Shown piece by piece: positions 8,162 to 16,730 of a stretch of DNA of 55,629 bases (position 1 is its first letter; every line of letters begins with the position of its first letter). The stretch covers positions 1 through 55,629 of the forward strand of contig CAIKAS010000220.1 in NCBI GenBank assembly GCA_903825445.1, in the 5' to 3' direction. This DNA comes from an uncultured Acidobacteriia bacterium. GTDB lineage: Bacteria > Acidobacteriota > Terriglobia > Bryobacterales > Bryobacteraceae. The notes under the pieces are model-generated. The model did not search any database and was not told the DNA's origin. It saw only the letters and a program-made list of their open reading frames with translations. The translations under genes and the position numbers were made by a program.

Positions 8162-8998
8162 ATGGATGTCTTCGACGAACTGATCCGCTTGCGCAATCTG
8201 GGGCAGAAGTGCGCCCTGGCGACGATTGTGCAGGTGCGCGGGTCGATTCCGGGGTTCCAGTCGGCTAAGTTGTTGGTTCGGGAAGACGGGTCTCTGGTGG
8301 GTACGATCGGCGGCGGATGCGTGGAGGCGGAGGTCTGGAACGCCGCGCGCGAAGTGATGGAAACGGGCAAGCCACGCAATATGAACTTCAGTCTGGGCCA
8401 GGATGCAGCCTACGACAATGGTTTGATTTGCGGCGGGCAACTGGAGGTGTTTGTGGAATGCATTGCACCCCAACCGGCCGCGCTTATTTTCGGCGGCGGC
8501 CATATTTCCAAAAGTCTGGCAAAGGTGCTGGATCTGGCGGGGTTTCGTGTCTCGGTGATCGATAACCGCGAGGCCTATGCTAACAAGGAACGTTTCCCCG
8601 AGGCGGCAGAGGTGCACGCGGGCGAGTATGAAGATGTTTTTCCGGCACTCGGTATCAACGATTCGAGCTACATCGTAATCGTGACGCGGGGACATCGAGA
8701 CGATATGCGGGTGCTGAGGTGGGCGGTGAATACGCAGGCCCGGTATATCGCGATGATAGGAAGCAAGCGCAAGACGATTTCGGTGGTGAAGGAACTGGAG
8801 AAGGAAGGGATTCCGCGGGGAGCGTTCGATAAAGTATCGGCGCCAATGGGACTGGAGATCGGCGCGGTATCGCCGGAAGAGATCGCCATCTCAGTTGCGG
8901 CGGAAATGATTGCGATGCGCAGGGTTCCCGAGGGGAATTGGCGCGCGGCTTCGAAGTCGATCTTCGCCGACGAGCAATCGCGCGCCGTGCTGAAGTGA
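8162..8998 (+). CDS. xdhC: XdhC/CoxI family molybdenum-cofactor insertion protein
   Basis: A 278-residue XdhC-type protein. The N-terminal domain has VRGSIPG and TIGGGCVEAEVW, and the C-terminal Rossmann domain starts at IFGGGHISKSLAKV near residue 110 and contains VTRGHRDD and IGSKRK. XdhC proteins bind sulfurated molybdenum cofactor and deliver it to xanthine-oxidase-family enzymes such as xanthine dehydrogenase or CO dehydrogenase. The ATG at 8162 was preferred to an in-frame TTG three codons earlier because that TTG overlaps the TATAAT box. The stop overlaps mocA (GTGA). Confidence 0.9.
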   Translation: MDVFDELIRLRNLGQKCALATIVQVRGSIPGFQSAKLLVREDGSLVGTIGGGCVEAEVWNAAREVMETGKPRNMNFSLGQDAAYDNGLICGGQLEVFVECIAPQPAALIFGGGHISKSLAKVLDLAGFRVSVIDNREAYANKERFPEAAEVHAGEYEDVFPALGINDSSYIVIVTRGHRDDMRVLRWAVNTQARYIAMIGSKRKTISVVKELEKEGIPRGAFDKVSAPMGLEIGAVSPEEIAISVAAEMIAMRRVPEGNWRAASKSIFADEQSRAVLK

Positions 8999-9576
8999 AC
9001 ACGGCGGCGATCATCCTGGCAGCGGGGGAATCGCGCCGTATGGGCAGAGCGAAGGCGTTCCTGCCATTTCGCGGTGGAACATTTCTCACGGTACTTGCCG
9101 ATACGCTGGGAGCCTGTTGCGCCCCGGTCTACGCGGTATTCGGGTTTGATGCGGAAGAGATGATGAAGAACGCACCCTCGTCGGTGGTGGCAGTGGAAAA
9201 TCCGAATTATCAGCTGGGCATGCTGACTTCGTTACAGGCGGGCTTGCGCGCGATGGGGGATTTGCCGGAGCGCGTGTTGTTTACGTTGGTGGATCATCCC
9301 GCGGTAACCAGTGCGACAGTGCATTTACTCATGGGTTCAGAGGGTTCTTTGGTGATGCCGCGCTATCAGGGAAAGCGCGGTCATCCGGTAATGGCGAGCC
9401 GCGCAATCGCGCAGGAAATTGTGGCGGAACCCGCGACTTCGAAGCTGAATCAGCTGATGGACCGGCATGGAGTGGATATCCGCTACGTCGATGTGGACGA
9501 TGCAGGAGTACGTGACGATATCGACGATCCTGAGTTGTATCGGGAGTTGCTGGCGCGAGAGGGAGCCCGCGCTTGA
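8995..9576 (+). CDS. mocA: MobA-like nucleotidyltransferase, MocA type (molybdenum cofactor cytidylyltransferase)
   Basis: A 193-residue nucleotidyltransferase. The substrate-binding motif ILAAGESRRMGRAKAFLPF stands near the N-terminus; LVDHPAV and GKRGHPV follow. MocA transfers CMP to molybdopterin to make the cytosine dinucleotide cofactor of xanthine-oxidase-family enzymes. Coupling to xdhC supports this over the MobA (GMP) alternative. The start is a GTG whose bases overlap the xdhC stop (GTGA), which removes a longer frame beginning at 8938 inside xdhC. The 3' end overlaps the next gene by 4 bp. Confidence 0.85.
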   Translation: MNTAAIILAAGESRRMGRAKAFLPFRGGTFLTVLADTLGACCAPVYAVFGFDAEEMMKNAPSSVVAVENPNYQLGMLTSLQAGLRAMGDLPERVLFTLVDHPAVTSATVHLLMGSEGSLVMPRYQGKRGHPVMASRAIAQEIVAEPATSKLNQLMDRHGVDIRYVDVDDAGVRDDIDDPELYRELLAREGARA

Positions 9577-11945
9577 AGCGATACATGACATGGCCGCGTG
9601 CCGTTTTGGCTACGATTCTTCTTTTTGGGCTGGCGGCTTATGCGTTGCCGACGATCACGGAGGGCTGGGGTCGCGACCGGATGTTGAAGGCCCTTGAAGA
9701 CGGACTAGGCCGAAAAGTAGAGATCGGCCAGGTCCGGCTTCGCCTGCTGCCGACGCCGGGTATTGCGGTAAGTGACGTTCGCATTGGCGAAGATCCGGCC
9801 ATTGGTAAGGAACCAGCCGCCTACGTGAATACCCTGGTAGCGAGACCAGGCATCCTGGCACTGCTGACCGGACGGATTGAGGTGGCATCGGTTCGGCTCG
9901 AGGATGCGAGTCTGAATCTGACACGCGCAGACAACGGGCCGAATGGGGTGCAGTGGAATTTTTCGACACTCGCCGCGCGTTCGGCGGGACTGACGCCGGG
10001 AACGGGACCGAGCGCGTTTCCCTCTATTTATATGCCCGGCGGACGAATCAATTTCAAGTTTGGCGAGACGAAGTCCATTTTCTATTTGGTTGACACCGAT
10101 GTTGATATCTCGCCATCGTCCGCGGGTGGGCATTTTTTGAACTTGCGAATCGCAGGACAACCGGCGAGGACGGACAGACCGTCGCGCGGATTCGGCAGTT
10201 TTATCGCCAGCGGGCAATGGAATTCGGGAGACCATTCGCTGGAGCTTGACGTGAAGCTGGAGAAGAGCGAGTTGAGCGATGTTTTGTCGCTGTTTGAGGG
10301 CAGGGAATCCGGGCTGCTGGGTAAGGTGTGGGGTGATGCGCATCTGGCTGGCCCGATGTCGAAGATCGGAGTGGCGGGCCGCGTGAACGTTTCCGATCTG
10401 CACGGATGGAATCAGTTGCCCCCTGGCGGGAGCGCCTTTCCCTTCACCATCGGCGGCGTTGTGAACGCCGCTGGCCAAGTGATAGAACTGGATGCGAGTG
10501 CCGATGGAAAGCCCTCACCGCTGGGAGCGCATTACCACGCGGCTGACTATTTGGGCCGCCCGAGGTGGAATGCTGTGGTCAACCTCGACGGTATTCCTGT
10601 GGCGCCGCTGGCCGGTATCGCGCGCAACTTCGGTGTGGCGATTCCGCAGGATCTGACGACCAGCGGTTCGGCGCGCGGTCAAATCGGCTATGCGAACGAT
10701 GGCAGGGGCTTGTCGGGGATCGTACGGGTTTTCGACGCGTCGCTGGCCGCAAAGGACTCGCCGTCGCTGAAGATCGCGCAGGCGGACGTGAAGTTCGAAG
10801 GAACGTCGATTGGGCTTTCGCCGACGTCGATCGTGAACGACGCGGGAGAGAGTGCGGCGGTGGAGGGCAGCTACGATACGGCCACGGGCGAGTTTCATGC
10901 GGCACTGACGAGCGAAGGGATGGCGATCGCCAGCTTGCGGAGGCAGGTGTCCGTGGCCGGCGCACCTATTCTGGGGCTCGCGACGGCGGGTGTGTGGAGC
11001 GGCAGTCTGCGTTATGCCAGTGGGGTTTCCGGTGACTCGGGACCAGAAGTTGGTGGCTGGACAGGCGAGGTTCATCTGAAGGACGCGGATATTTCTTTCG
11101 AAGCTTTCGCGCAGCCGGTTCATGTCATTGAGGCCGATGCCACCATTGACGCTGCCGGCGCGGAGGTGAAGAAAGTTCGGATGACAATTGGCGGGATCGC
11201 GGCGCAGGGTGAGTACCGCTACGAGATTGGCGCGACGCACCCGCACCGTTTCCGGATGCTGGTTCCTGCTGCCACCGGAGAGGATCTGGAGGCGGCGCTG
11301 ACGCCTGCGCTGAAGCGAGCGAGCTTTCTGACTTACGCGTTCAACTTCGGGCGGGTGCCGGAGCCAGACTGGCTGCGCGAAATGCATGCCGATGGCACCA
11401 TCCAGGTGACGTCGCTCACCCTGGGCGGGACCCGGATTTCCAATGTGAAGACGACGCTGGTGTGGGACGACCTGGATGTGAGGCTGATCGGACTGACGGG
11501 CAAGGTTTCGGGAGCGGCGTTTGCGGGCGACGCGGTGGTTCATCTGGCAGGAAGGCAGCCTCGGTACGAGTTGAATGGGAGTCTGGCGGGGTTTGCGTGG
11601 CAGGGCGGAACTCTGACGGCGAATGGTGAATTGGCAACATCTGGCATGGGCCTGGACCTATTGGGTAATCTGCACGCAAACGGGACGTTGACCGGGCGGA
11701 AGCTGGAGATTGGGGCACCCGGAGTTTGGGATAATCTCGAAGCAAAGTTTGAGTTTTCCGTCGCGGGGGCGATGCCGAAGTTGAAGTTAACGGCGCTGAC
11801 GATCCAAAGCGGCGGGGCGAAATGGACCGGAAGCGCGGACACGCAGGATAGTGGGCAGGTGGCCGTGAAGGTTGCGGACGGGGCACGGCATATGGAGGCT
11901 TCGGGCGCGCTGCTCAGAGGTGAAGCTCTGAAGGTGACGCCGTAA
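9573..11945 (+). CDS. AsmA-like envelope protein
   Basis: A 790-residue protein with one N-terminal membrane anchor (about residues 8-25) and the AsmA pattern directly after it: GRKVEIGQVRLRLLPTPGIAVSDVRIGE, with the typical RIEVASVRLEDASLNL stretch near residue 110. The rest is long repetitive beta-structure. AsmA proteins span the periplasm, and relatives (TamB, YhdP, YdbH) help move lipids to the outer membrane, so an envelope role fits. The TTG start overlaps the mocA stop (TTGA), with GAGAGGGA about 10 nt upstream; an ATG at 9585 is the alternative. Its link to molybdenum genes is probably only shared transcription. Confidence 0.82.
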   Translation: MKRYMTWPRAVLATILLFGLAAYALPTITEGWGRDRMLKALEDGLGRKVEIGQVRLRLLPTPGIAVSDVRIGEDPAIGKEPAAYVNTLVARPGILALLTGRIEVASVRLEDASLNLTRADNGPNGVQWNFSTLAARSAGLTPGTGPSAFPSIYMPGGRINFKFGETKSIFYLVDTDVDISPSSAGGHFLNLRIAGQPARTDRPSRGFGSFIASGQWNSGDHSLELDVKLEKSELSDVLSLFEGRESGLLGKVWGDAHLAGPMSKIGVAGRVNVSDLHGWNQLPPGGSAFPFTIGGVVNAAGQVIELDASADGKPSPLGAHYHAADYLGRPRWNAVVNLDGIPVAPLAGIARNFGVAIPQDLTTSGSARGQIGYANDGRGLSGIVRVFDASLAAKDSPSLKIAQADVKFEGTSIGLSPTSIVNDAGESAAVEGSYDTATGEFHAALTSEGMAIASLRRQVSVAGAPILGLATAGVWSGSLRYASGVSGDSGPEVGGWTGEVHLKDADISFEAFAQPVHVIEADATIDAAGAEVKKVRMTIGGIAAQGEYRYEIGATHPHRFRMLVPAATGEDLEAALTPALKRASFLTYAFNFGRVPEPDWLREMHADGTIQVTSLTLGGTRISNVKTTLVWDDLDVRLIGLTGKVSGAAFAGDAVVHLAGRQPRYELNGSLAGFAWQGGTLTANGELATSGMGLDLLGNLHANGTLTGRKLEIGAPGVWDNLEAKFEFSVAGAMPKLKLTALTIQSGGAKWTGSADTQDSGQVAVKVADGARHMEASGALLRGEALKVTP

Positions 11946-11970
11946 GGCGGGGTAGCCGTCGACGGAGGAT

Positions 11971-12390
11971 CTATTCAGTGGGACGTTCTGGGATACCGAG
12001 CAGCCGGCGAAACTGTTCGGGGAGCGTGGTGGGGCGCAGATCTCGGTTCAGGAACATGTGGCTCGTATGGCCCCTGGCGATGGGGGCACCGGTTGTGGCA
12101 GAACGCATTTCGTAGTGAAAGACCATGGCGCGGCGGTGCGCTCGGGAGATCGTCGTGGTGATTTCGACTTCTTCGTCGTAGCGCGCGGGGCTGAGGTAGC
12201 GGCAGGTAGCTTCGGTGACGGCGAGCAGAATGCCGTGCTCGACTTCGAGGTCCTTATAGCGAAAACCGGCGGCCTGACAGTAGTCGACGCGCGCCACCTC
12301 CATCCAAATTAGATAATTGGCGTAGTAGACCACGCCCATCTGGTCGGTTTCGGCGTAGCGGACGCGTATGCGGGTGACGCTGGGTGTCAT
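11971..12390 (-). CDS. YbgC/FadM-family acyl-CoA thioesterase
   Basis: A 139-residue hot-dog-fold thioesterase. The family signature VRYAETDQMGVVYYANYLIWMEVAR, with the catalytic Asp in ETDQMG, begins about 10 residues from the start. The longer frame to 12723 was rejected because the extra part lacks family features and runs over the divergent moaD-moaE gene. These cytoplasmic enzymes hydrolyse acyl-CoA or 4-hydroxybenzoyl-CoA-like thioesters; the YbgC type is often tied to envelope phospholipid metabolism. A possible -10 (TACCAT, complement of 12406-12411) lies 21 nt upstream of the start. Confidence 0.9.
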   Translation of the reverse strand: MTPSVTRIRVRYAETDQMGVVYYANYLIWMEVARVDYCQAAGFRYKDLEVEHGILLAVTEATCRYLSPARYDEEVEITTTISRAHRRAMVFHYEMRSATTGAPIARGHTSHMFLNRDLRPTTLPEQFRRLLGIPERPTE

Positions 12391-12441
12391 GAGTTCCGAA
12401 CCAACATGGTAGCGTGGTGGCGTTAGAAGCGCGGATATCGA

Positions 12442-13164
12442 ATGCAGATTAAGGTGTTGTTTTTTGGATTGTTGAAAGATGTTTGTGGGCGGTCGGAAGA
12501 CAGCCTGGATGCCCCGGCTGGAGCGGACGCGGGTTCTGTGTTCGATCATTATGCGGACCGGTTTCCAAGGCTCGCGGCGATGGCTCCCAGTATTGTGATC
12601 GCGCGAAATCAGGAATTCACCACGCGCGCGCATCCCCTTGCGGATGGCGATGAAATTGCGTTCTTGCCGCCGGTCAGCGGCGGGGCCGGGCCAGTTCATG
12701 AGATGACGGATCCAGAGGGGCACTATTTTGCGCTTACGAGGGCTGTAATCGACATTCGGGGGCTCGAATCGCGATTATTACAGGGTTTGGACGGCGCGCT
12801 TGTAACTTTTCAGGGCGTGGTCCGTAACAATACCAAGGGACGCGAAACACTGCGGCTCGATTATGAATGTTATGAGGCCATGGCTATCCGCAAGATGGCC
12901 GAAATCGGCCGGGTGATTGCGAGCGAGTTTGCTATCAGCAGGATTGCGCTGGTACACCGGCTGGGAAGGCTGGAGATTGGCGAGGCGAGTGTGGTTGTGA
13001 TTGCTACGGCTCCGCACCGGCGGCCGGCGTTTGATGCGGCGCTCGAAGGGATTAACCGACTGAAACGGCTGGTGCCAGTCTGGAAGAAGGAATATTTTGC
13101 GGACGGTGAGGTTTGGGTTGAAGGAGAGTGGGATCCGGATGCACCTCGCGCGGGGAATGGGTAG
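12442..13164 (+). CDS. moaD-moaE: MoaD-MoaE fusion, molybdopterin synthase
   Basis: A 240-residue fusion of both molybdopterin synthase subunits. Residues 1-81 are a ubiquitin-fold MoaD ending in LPPVSGG (Gly80-Gly81). Residues from about 95 are MoaE, with GVVRN at 126-130 and active-site lysines in NRLKRLVPVWKKE (Lys208, Lys215). The enzyme puts two sulfurs into cyclic pyranopterin monophosphate. MoaD normally needs a free C-terminal Gly-Gly, so the chain is expected to be cut after Gly81, as reported for MoaX of Mycobacterium tuberculosis. The gene diverges from the thioesterase gene; the neighbouring VWFA start overlaps its 3' end. Confidence 0.92.
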   Translation: MQIKVLFFGLLKDVCGRSEDSLDAPAGADAGSVFDHYADRFPRLAAMAPSIVIARNQEFTTRAHPLADGDEIAFLPPVSGGAGPVHEMTDPEGHYFALTRAVIDIRGLESRLLQGLDGALVTFQGVVRNNTKGRETLRLDYECYEAMAIRKMAEIGRVIASEFAISRIALVHRLGRLEIGEASVVVIATAPHRRPAFDAALEGINRLKRLVPVWKKEYFADGEVWVEGEWDPDAPRAGNG

Positions 13165-14203
13165 AGCCGAACGAAGGCGGGTTGGCAGTCTGCGCCACAT
13201 CGCCATGGTTGCGACAGCACTGTGCGGGCTTGCGCGTGCGCAGGAAAGCGCGCCGGTGTTCAACTCGAACGTGCGGCTGGTTCACGTTCTGGCCACGGCG
13301 AAGGACCAGAGTGGTTCGCTGGTGGGTTCGCTCGAGAAATCGGATTTTGAGATTCGCGACAACGGGGTGAAGCAGCAAATTTCCGTGTTCGAGCGGCAGA
13401 CGGAACAGCCGCTTTCGATCGCGATTCTGGTGGATGCGAGCGGGTCGACGGCGAAAGATCTCAAGTATGAGACCGATTCCGTGACGAAATTCGTCCGTGC
13501 GGTGACGCGAAGCGGAAATCCGGACGATGCTGTTTCGCTCTATAGCTTTAACTGGCGGGTGGTGCAGGAGGCCGGTTTCACTCGTGATCCGGTGCGCATC
13601 GAGCGTCAACTCAAGCAACTCCACGGCGAGGCGGGAACGAGTTTGTACGATGCGATCCTTCTTGCTTCGCGGGATATACAGAACCGGCCCGGGCGCAAGG
13701 TGCTGGTAGTGGTGACGGATGGAGGAGACACGATCAGCAAGACGTCTTTCCAGCGTGCCGCCGAGGCTGCGCAACTGGCGGACATAGTAATCTATCCGGT
13801 ACTGGTGGTGCCCATTACTAACGACGCGGGGCGCAATACGGGCGGGGAGAACGCATTGACGACGCTGGCGGAACGAACCGGAGGGCAGGTGTTTCATCCA
13901 AGCCTGGGGGTGGCCATGGACGGCGCTTTCGACGGGATACTGCGCGACCTGCGAACGCAGTACTTTCTGGCGTTTTATCCCAAAGACGTACCACTGACGA
14001 CCGATCGTTACCACATCCTAACGGTGACGGCGGGAAATCCGGCGTGGAGCGTGGCTGCGCGCAGTGGATACTATGGAGAGGCCGTATTCGGGGCTACGCC
14101 GCCGCGCGGGAATCAATCGCAAAGCGTGAACGTGACGCCCGACGATGAGACATTGCGGCCCCGAAAACCGGCGGCGAAATCGACGCAGTCGGGCGGAAAG
14201 TGA
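13139..14203 (+). CDS. Secreted VWFA-domain protein of the acidobacterial family
   Basis: A 354-residue protein with a signal peptide ending CGLARAQ and a von Willebrand A domain. The metal-ion site is complete: DASGS at residues 99-103, a Thr in GEAGTSLYDAI, and the Asp in VVVTDGGDT. The region between signal and VWA (VRLVHVLATAKD to FEIRDNG) is the beta-sandwich lead-in typical of the 'VWFA-related Acidobacterial domain' family. The role is unknown; adhesion or protein binding at the cell surface is likely. The start at 13139 has AAGGAG 12 nt upstream; the ATG at 13157 is an alternative with a poorer site. Either start overlaps the end of the moaD-moaE gene. Confidence 0.85.
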   Translation: MHLARGMGRAERRRVGSLRHIAMVATALCGLARAQESAPVFNSNVRLVHVLATAKDQSGSLVGSLEKSDFEIRDNGVKQQISVFERQTEQPLSIAILVDASGSTAKDLKYETDSVTKFVRAVTRSGNPDDAVSLYSFNWRVVQEAGFTRDPVRIERQLKQLHGEAGTSLYDAILLASRDIQNRPGRKVLVVVTDGGDTISKTSFQRAAEAAQLADIVIYPVLVVPITNDAGRNTGGENALTTLAERTGGQVFHPSLGVAMDGAFDGILRDLRTQYFLAFYPKDVPLTTDRYHILTVTAGNPAWSVAARSGYYGEAVFGATPPRGNQSQSVNVTPDDETLRPRKPAAKSTQSGGK

Positions 14204-14218
14204 AAGTGGAGAGCGCAA

Positions 14219-14461
14219 ATGAAACCGCCGGTAAGTAAGGCCAAGCCTGTTCGGCCAGTGGAGCAGACTTTTGAAGAGACGCGGTACCTGAAGTACCTGA
14301 TCGAACGAAAGATTCCGGTCTGCGTGAAACTGGTGGATAACGAATTGGTCAGCGGAACCGTGGAGTATTACGATCAGCGCTTCATCCGAATTACGCGGAA
14401 AGATGAGCCGAATCTGTTCATCTTCAAGCACGATATTAAATACCTCTACGAGGCGGCGTAA
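14219..14461 (+). CDS. hfq: Divergent Hfq-family RNA chaperone
   Basis: An 80-residue Sm-like protein. Sm1 is visible as RKIPVCVKLVDNELVSGTVEYYDQRFI and Sm2 as FIFKHDIKYL, with the Hfq Lys-His pair at 70-71. Compared with enterobacterial Hfq, it has a 20-residue N-terminal extension, lacks the usual QDPFLN motif (so the proximal-face Gln is not obvious), and ends right after the Sm fold with no C-terminal tail. Hfq hexamers bind RNA and assist small-RNA regulation; that role here is inferred. The gene sits 15 bp after the VWFA gene and 5 bp before the next. Confidence 0.82.
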   Translation: MKPPVSKAKPVRPVEQTFEETRYLKYLIERKIPVCVKLVDNELVSGTVEYYDQRFIRITRKDEPNLFIFKHDIKYLYEAA

Positions 14462-14466
14462 GCCCG

Positions 14467-15285
14467 ATGGCATCCATACCTTCGTTTTTGGACGCGGCGG
14501 TTGAGATATCGCTGGCGGCGGGGAATTTGCTTCGCTATCACTATGAGCGCCGGATCGGGTTCGAGCTAAAGGCTGAATTCGATCTGGTAACCGAGGCGGA
14601 TAAGGCTTCCGAGAGACTCGTAGTCGGAAAGCTGCGTGAGTATTTTCCCTCACATTCAATTCAGGCGGAAGAGGGTGGCGGGCTGGAGCTTGGGTCGGAC
14701 TACCGCTGGTACGTTGACCCGCTGGATGGCACGACCAACTTCGCGCACGGATATCCGGCGTGGAGTGTGACAATGGCGCTGGAGAAGGCCGGGGAACTGA
14801 TTGTTGGTGTGGTTTACGATCCCACCCGCAATGAGTTGTTCGCGTGCGAGAAGGGCGCCGGAGCGTTCCTGAATGGCAAGCGGATTCAGGTTTCGCGCGT
14901 AGCGAAACTGGCAAACAGCTTATCCTGCACGGGATTTCCGAATCACAACCGCAAAACGAGTCCGAACGTTCTGTTCTTCTACCAACTGGCGATGGAGACG
15001 CATGGGGTGCGGCGGGGCGGGTCGGCGGCGATCGATTTGGCTTATACCGCCTGTGGGCGCCTTGACGCGTTTTGGGAGTTCGGACTGAGTCCGTGGGACT
15101 TGGCGGCGGGAACGCTGTTGGTGACGGAAGCAGGCGGGGTATGCACGGAGATGCGCGGTAACGCGCACACGATGCAATCCGCCGATGTGATGGCGGATAA
15201 CGGGTTACTGCATCAGGAGTTACTGGCGCGGTTCGACGAGGTCTTTCGGGGAGAACTACGGCAGCCAATACCGACGATCGGGTAG
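14467..15285 (+). CDS. Inositol monophosphatase family protein
   Basis: A 272-residue IMPase-fold phosphatase. Metal ligands are visible in IQAEEGG (Glu68/Glu69), DPLDGTTNFAHGYP (from Asp84) and SPWDLAAG near the C-terminus. Family members hydrolyse myo-inositol-1-phosphate and related phosphates, including the SuhB, HisN and CysQ groups. The motifs fit the general SuhB-like group; the true substrate is open. It follows hfq by 5 bp, so the two are probably cotranscribed; SuhB proteins also act in RNA metabolism in some bacteria, which makes the pairing interesting but unproven. Confidence 0.88.
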   Translation: MASIPSFLDAAVEISLAAGNLLRYHYERRIGFELKAEFDLVTEADKASERLVVGKLREYFPSHSIQAEEGGGLELGSDYRWYVDPLDGTTNFAHGYPAWSVTMALEKAGELIVGVVYDPTRNELFACEKGAGAFLNGKRIQVSRVAKLANSLSCTGFPNHNRKTSPNVLFFYQLAMETHGVRRGGSAAIDLAYTACGRLDAFWEFGLSPWDLAAGTLLVTEAGGVCTEMRGNAHTMQSADVMADNGLLHQELLARFDEVFRGELRQPIPTIG

Positions 15286-15409
15286 CCTGTTTTGCACCTG
15301 AATCCGTAGTTTGCAGCCACGTTGGCGGGTATTATTCCGGTCGCTGATCCGATACCAAACATTTCATGTGTTTTCAGAGAGTTATCGTATGCTAGACTAA
15401 CTGTTTATC

Positions 15410-16714
15410 ATGCGCACAGTCGACCTTATCCTGCGGAAACGCGGGGGTGAAGAACTCAGTGTGGAAGAAATCCAGTTCCTTGTGAACGGATACACCACCG
15501 GCGAGATTCCGGACTACCAGATGTCTGCATTCCTCATGGCCACGTTTTTTAGTGGCATGACCGACCGTGAACTGAGTGCACTCACCGAGTGCATGATGGC
15601 CACGGGTGAAACCCTGGACTTGTCCGATATCCCGGGCGTCAAGGTCGATAAGCATTCGACCGGTGGCGTCGGCGATAAGACCAGCCTGATTTGCGCGCCC
15701 ATCGCGGCGGCAGCAGGCGTCGTGGTTCCGATGGTCTCGGGCCGCGGCTTGGGACATACGGGCGGTACACTCGATAAGCTCGAATCCATTCCGGGTTTCC
15801 GTACCGATTTGACGATCGAACAGTTCCGCGCGCAACTCGCGTCACTGGGACTTTGTTTCATTGGCCAGACCGACGAAGTGGCTCCTGCCGATCGCCAGAT
15901 GTATGCGCTGCGCGACGTCACCGGCACGGTGGAGTCGATTCCGCTGATCGCTTCTTCGATCATGTCGAAGAAGATGGCGGAAGGCGTGGATGCCCTGGTG
16001 CTCGATGTAAAGGTTGGCAACGGTGCCTTCATGAAGAAGCAGGTGGACGCGCGACGGCTGGCGGCGGCGATGGTCGGGATTGGTCGGCGGCTCGATAAGC
16101 GCGTGCAGGCTCTGATTACCGACATGAATCAGCCGCTTGGTTTTGCTATCGGCAATGCGCTGGAAGTCATGGAAGTCTCGCAGACGCTCCAAAAGGCGGG
16201 TCCGGCGGATCTGACCCGGCTGAGCCTGGAACTGGCTGCTCGCATGATTCACCTAGGCAAGAAAGCTGAGACGCTGGACGAAGCGCGCAAGATCGCCGAA
16301 GACAAGCTCATGGATGGCTCGGCCTACGCGAAGTTCAAGGCCGTGGTGGAAGCGCAGGGAGGCAATTCGCAGGCGCTGGATCGCTTCGACTTGCTGCCGA
16401 ATGCCACTGGTATGCGGGAAGTTGTCACGCCGCGCGCAGGTTTTGTGAGCGCGATCATGGCGGAAGATATCGGACGCGCATCCCAGATGATGGGCGCGGG
16501 TCGGGCGCGCAAAGAAGATGCCATCGACCCTGCGGTGGGCGTAATTCTGGAAGTCAAAGTCGGTGAAAAAGTGGATGCGGGCAGTGTGCTGTGCCGCCTC
16601 TACTACACCAACGAAGAAGGACTGGAAGAAGCGGCCGAACTGGTGGAAGATGCGTTCCGTATTTCGGGCAATCGCCCGGAAGAGCGCGAACTAATTCTGG
16701 AAGTGGTCAGCTAG
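15410..16714 (+). CDS. deoA: Pyrimidine-nucleoside (thymidine) phosphorylase
   Basis: A 434-residue member of the DeoA/Pdp family. KHSTGGVGDKTSL near residue 82 is the phosphate-binding signature, and SGRGLGHTGGTLDKLES and DVKVGNGAFMKK also match. It splits thymidine, deoxyuridine or uridine with phosphate, giving the base and (deoxy)ribose-1-phosphate. The length and KVGNGAFMK motif fit the Gram-positive-type Pdp with broader substrate range as well as DeoA. It opens the nucleoside operon (transporter, purine phosphorylase, cytidine deaminase follow). The upstream 124 bp holds no convincing promoter, although TATGCT at 15388-15393 is a weak -10 candidate. Confidence 0.93.
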   Translation: MRTVDLILRKRGGEELSVEEIQFLVNGYTTGEIPDYQMSAFLMATFFSGMTDRELSALTECMMATGETLDLSDIPGVKVDKHSTGGVGDKTSLICAPIAAAAGVVVPMVSGRGLGHTGGTLDKLESIPGFRTDLTIEQFRAQLASLGLCFIGQTDEVAPADRQMYALRDVTGTVESIPLIASSIMSKKMAEGVDALVLDVKVGNGAFMKKQVDARRLAAAMVGIGRRLDKRVQALITDMNQPLGFAIGNALEVMEVSQTLQKAGPADLTRLSLELAARMIHLGKKAETLDEARKIAEDKLMDGSAYAKFKAVVEAQGGNSQALDRFDLLPNATGMREVVTPRAGFVSAIMAEDIGRASQMMGAGRARKEDAIDPAVGVILEVKVGEKVDAGSVLCRLYYTNEEGLEEAAELVEDAFRISGNRPEERELILEVVS

Positions 16715-16730
16715 CGTACGATAGAGCGAT

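Noticed and set aside
15286..15409. Possible riboswitch or promoter before deoA
   Set aside because: The 124 bp show no conserved riboswitch core or good hairpin. TATGCT at 15388 has no -35 partner at the right distance.
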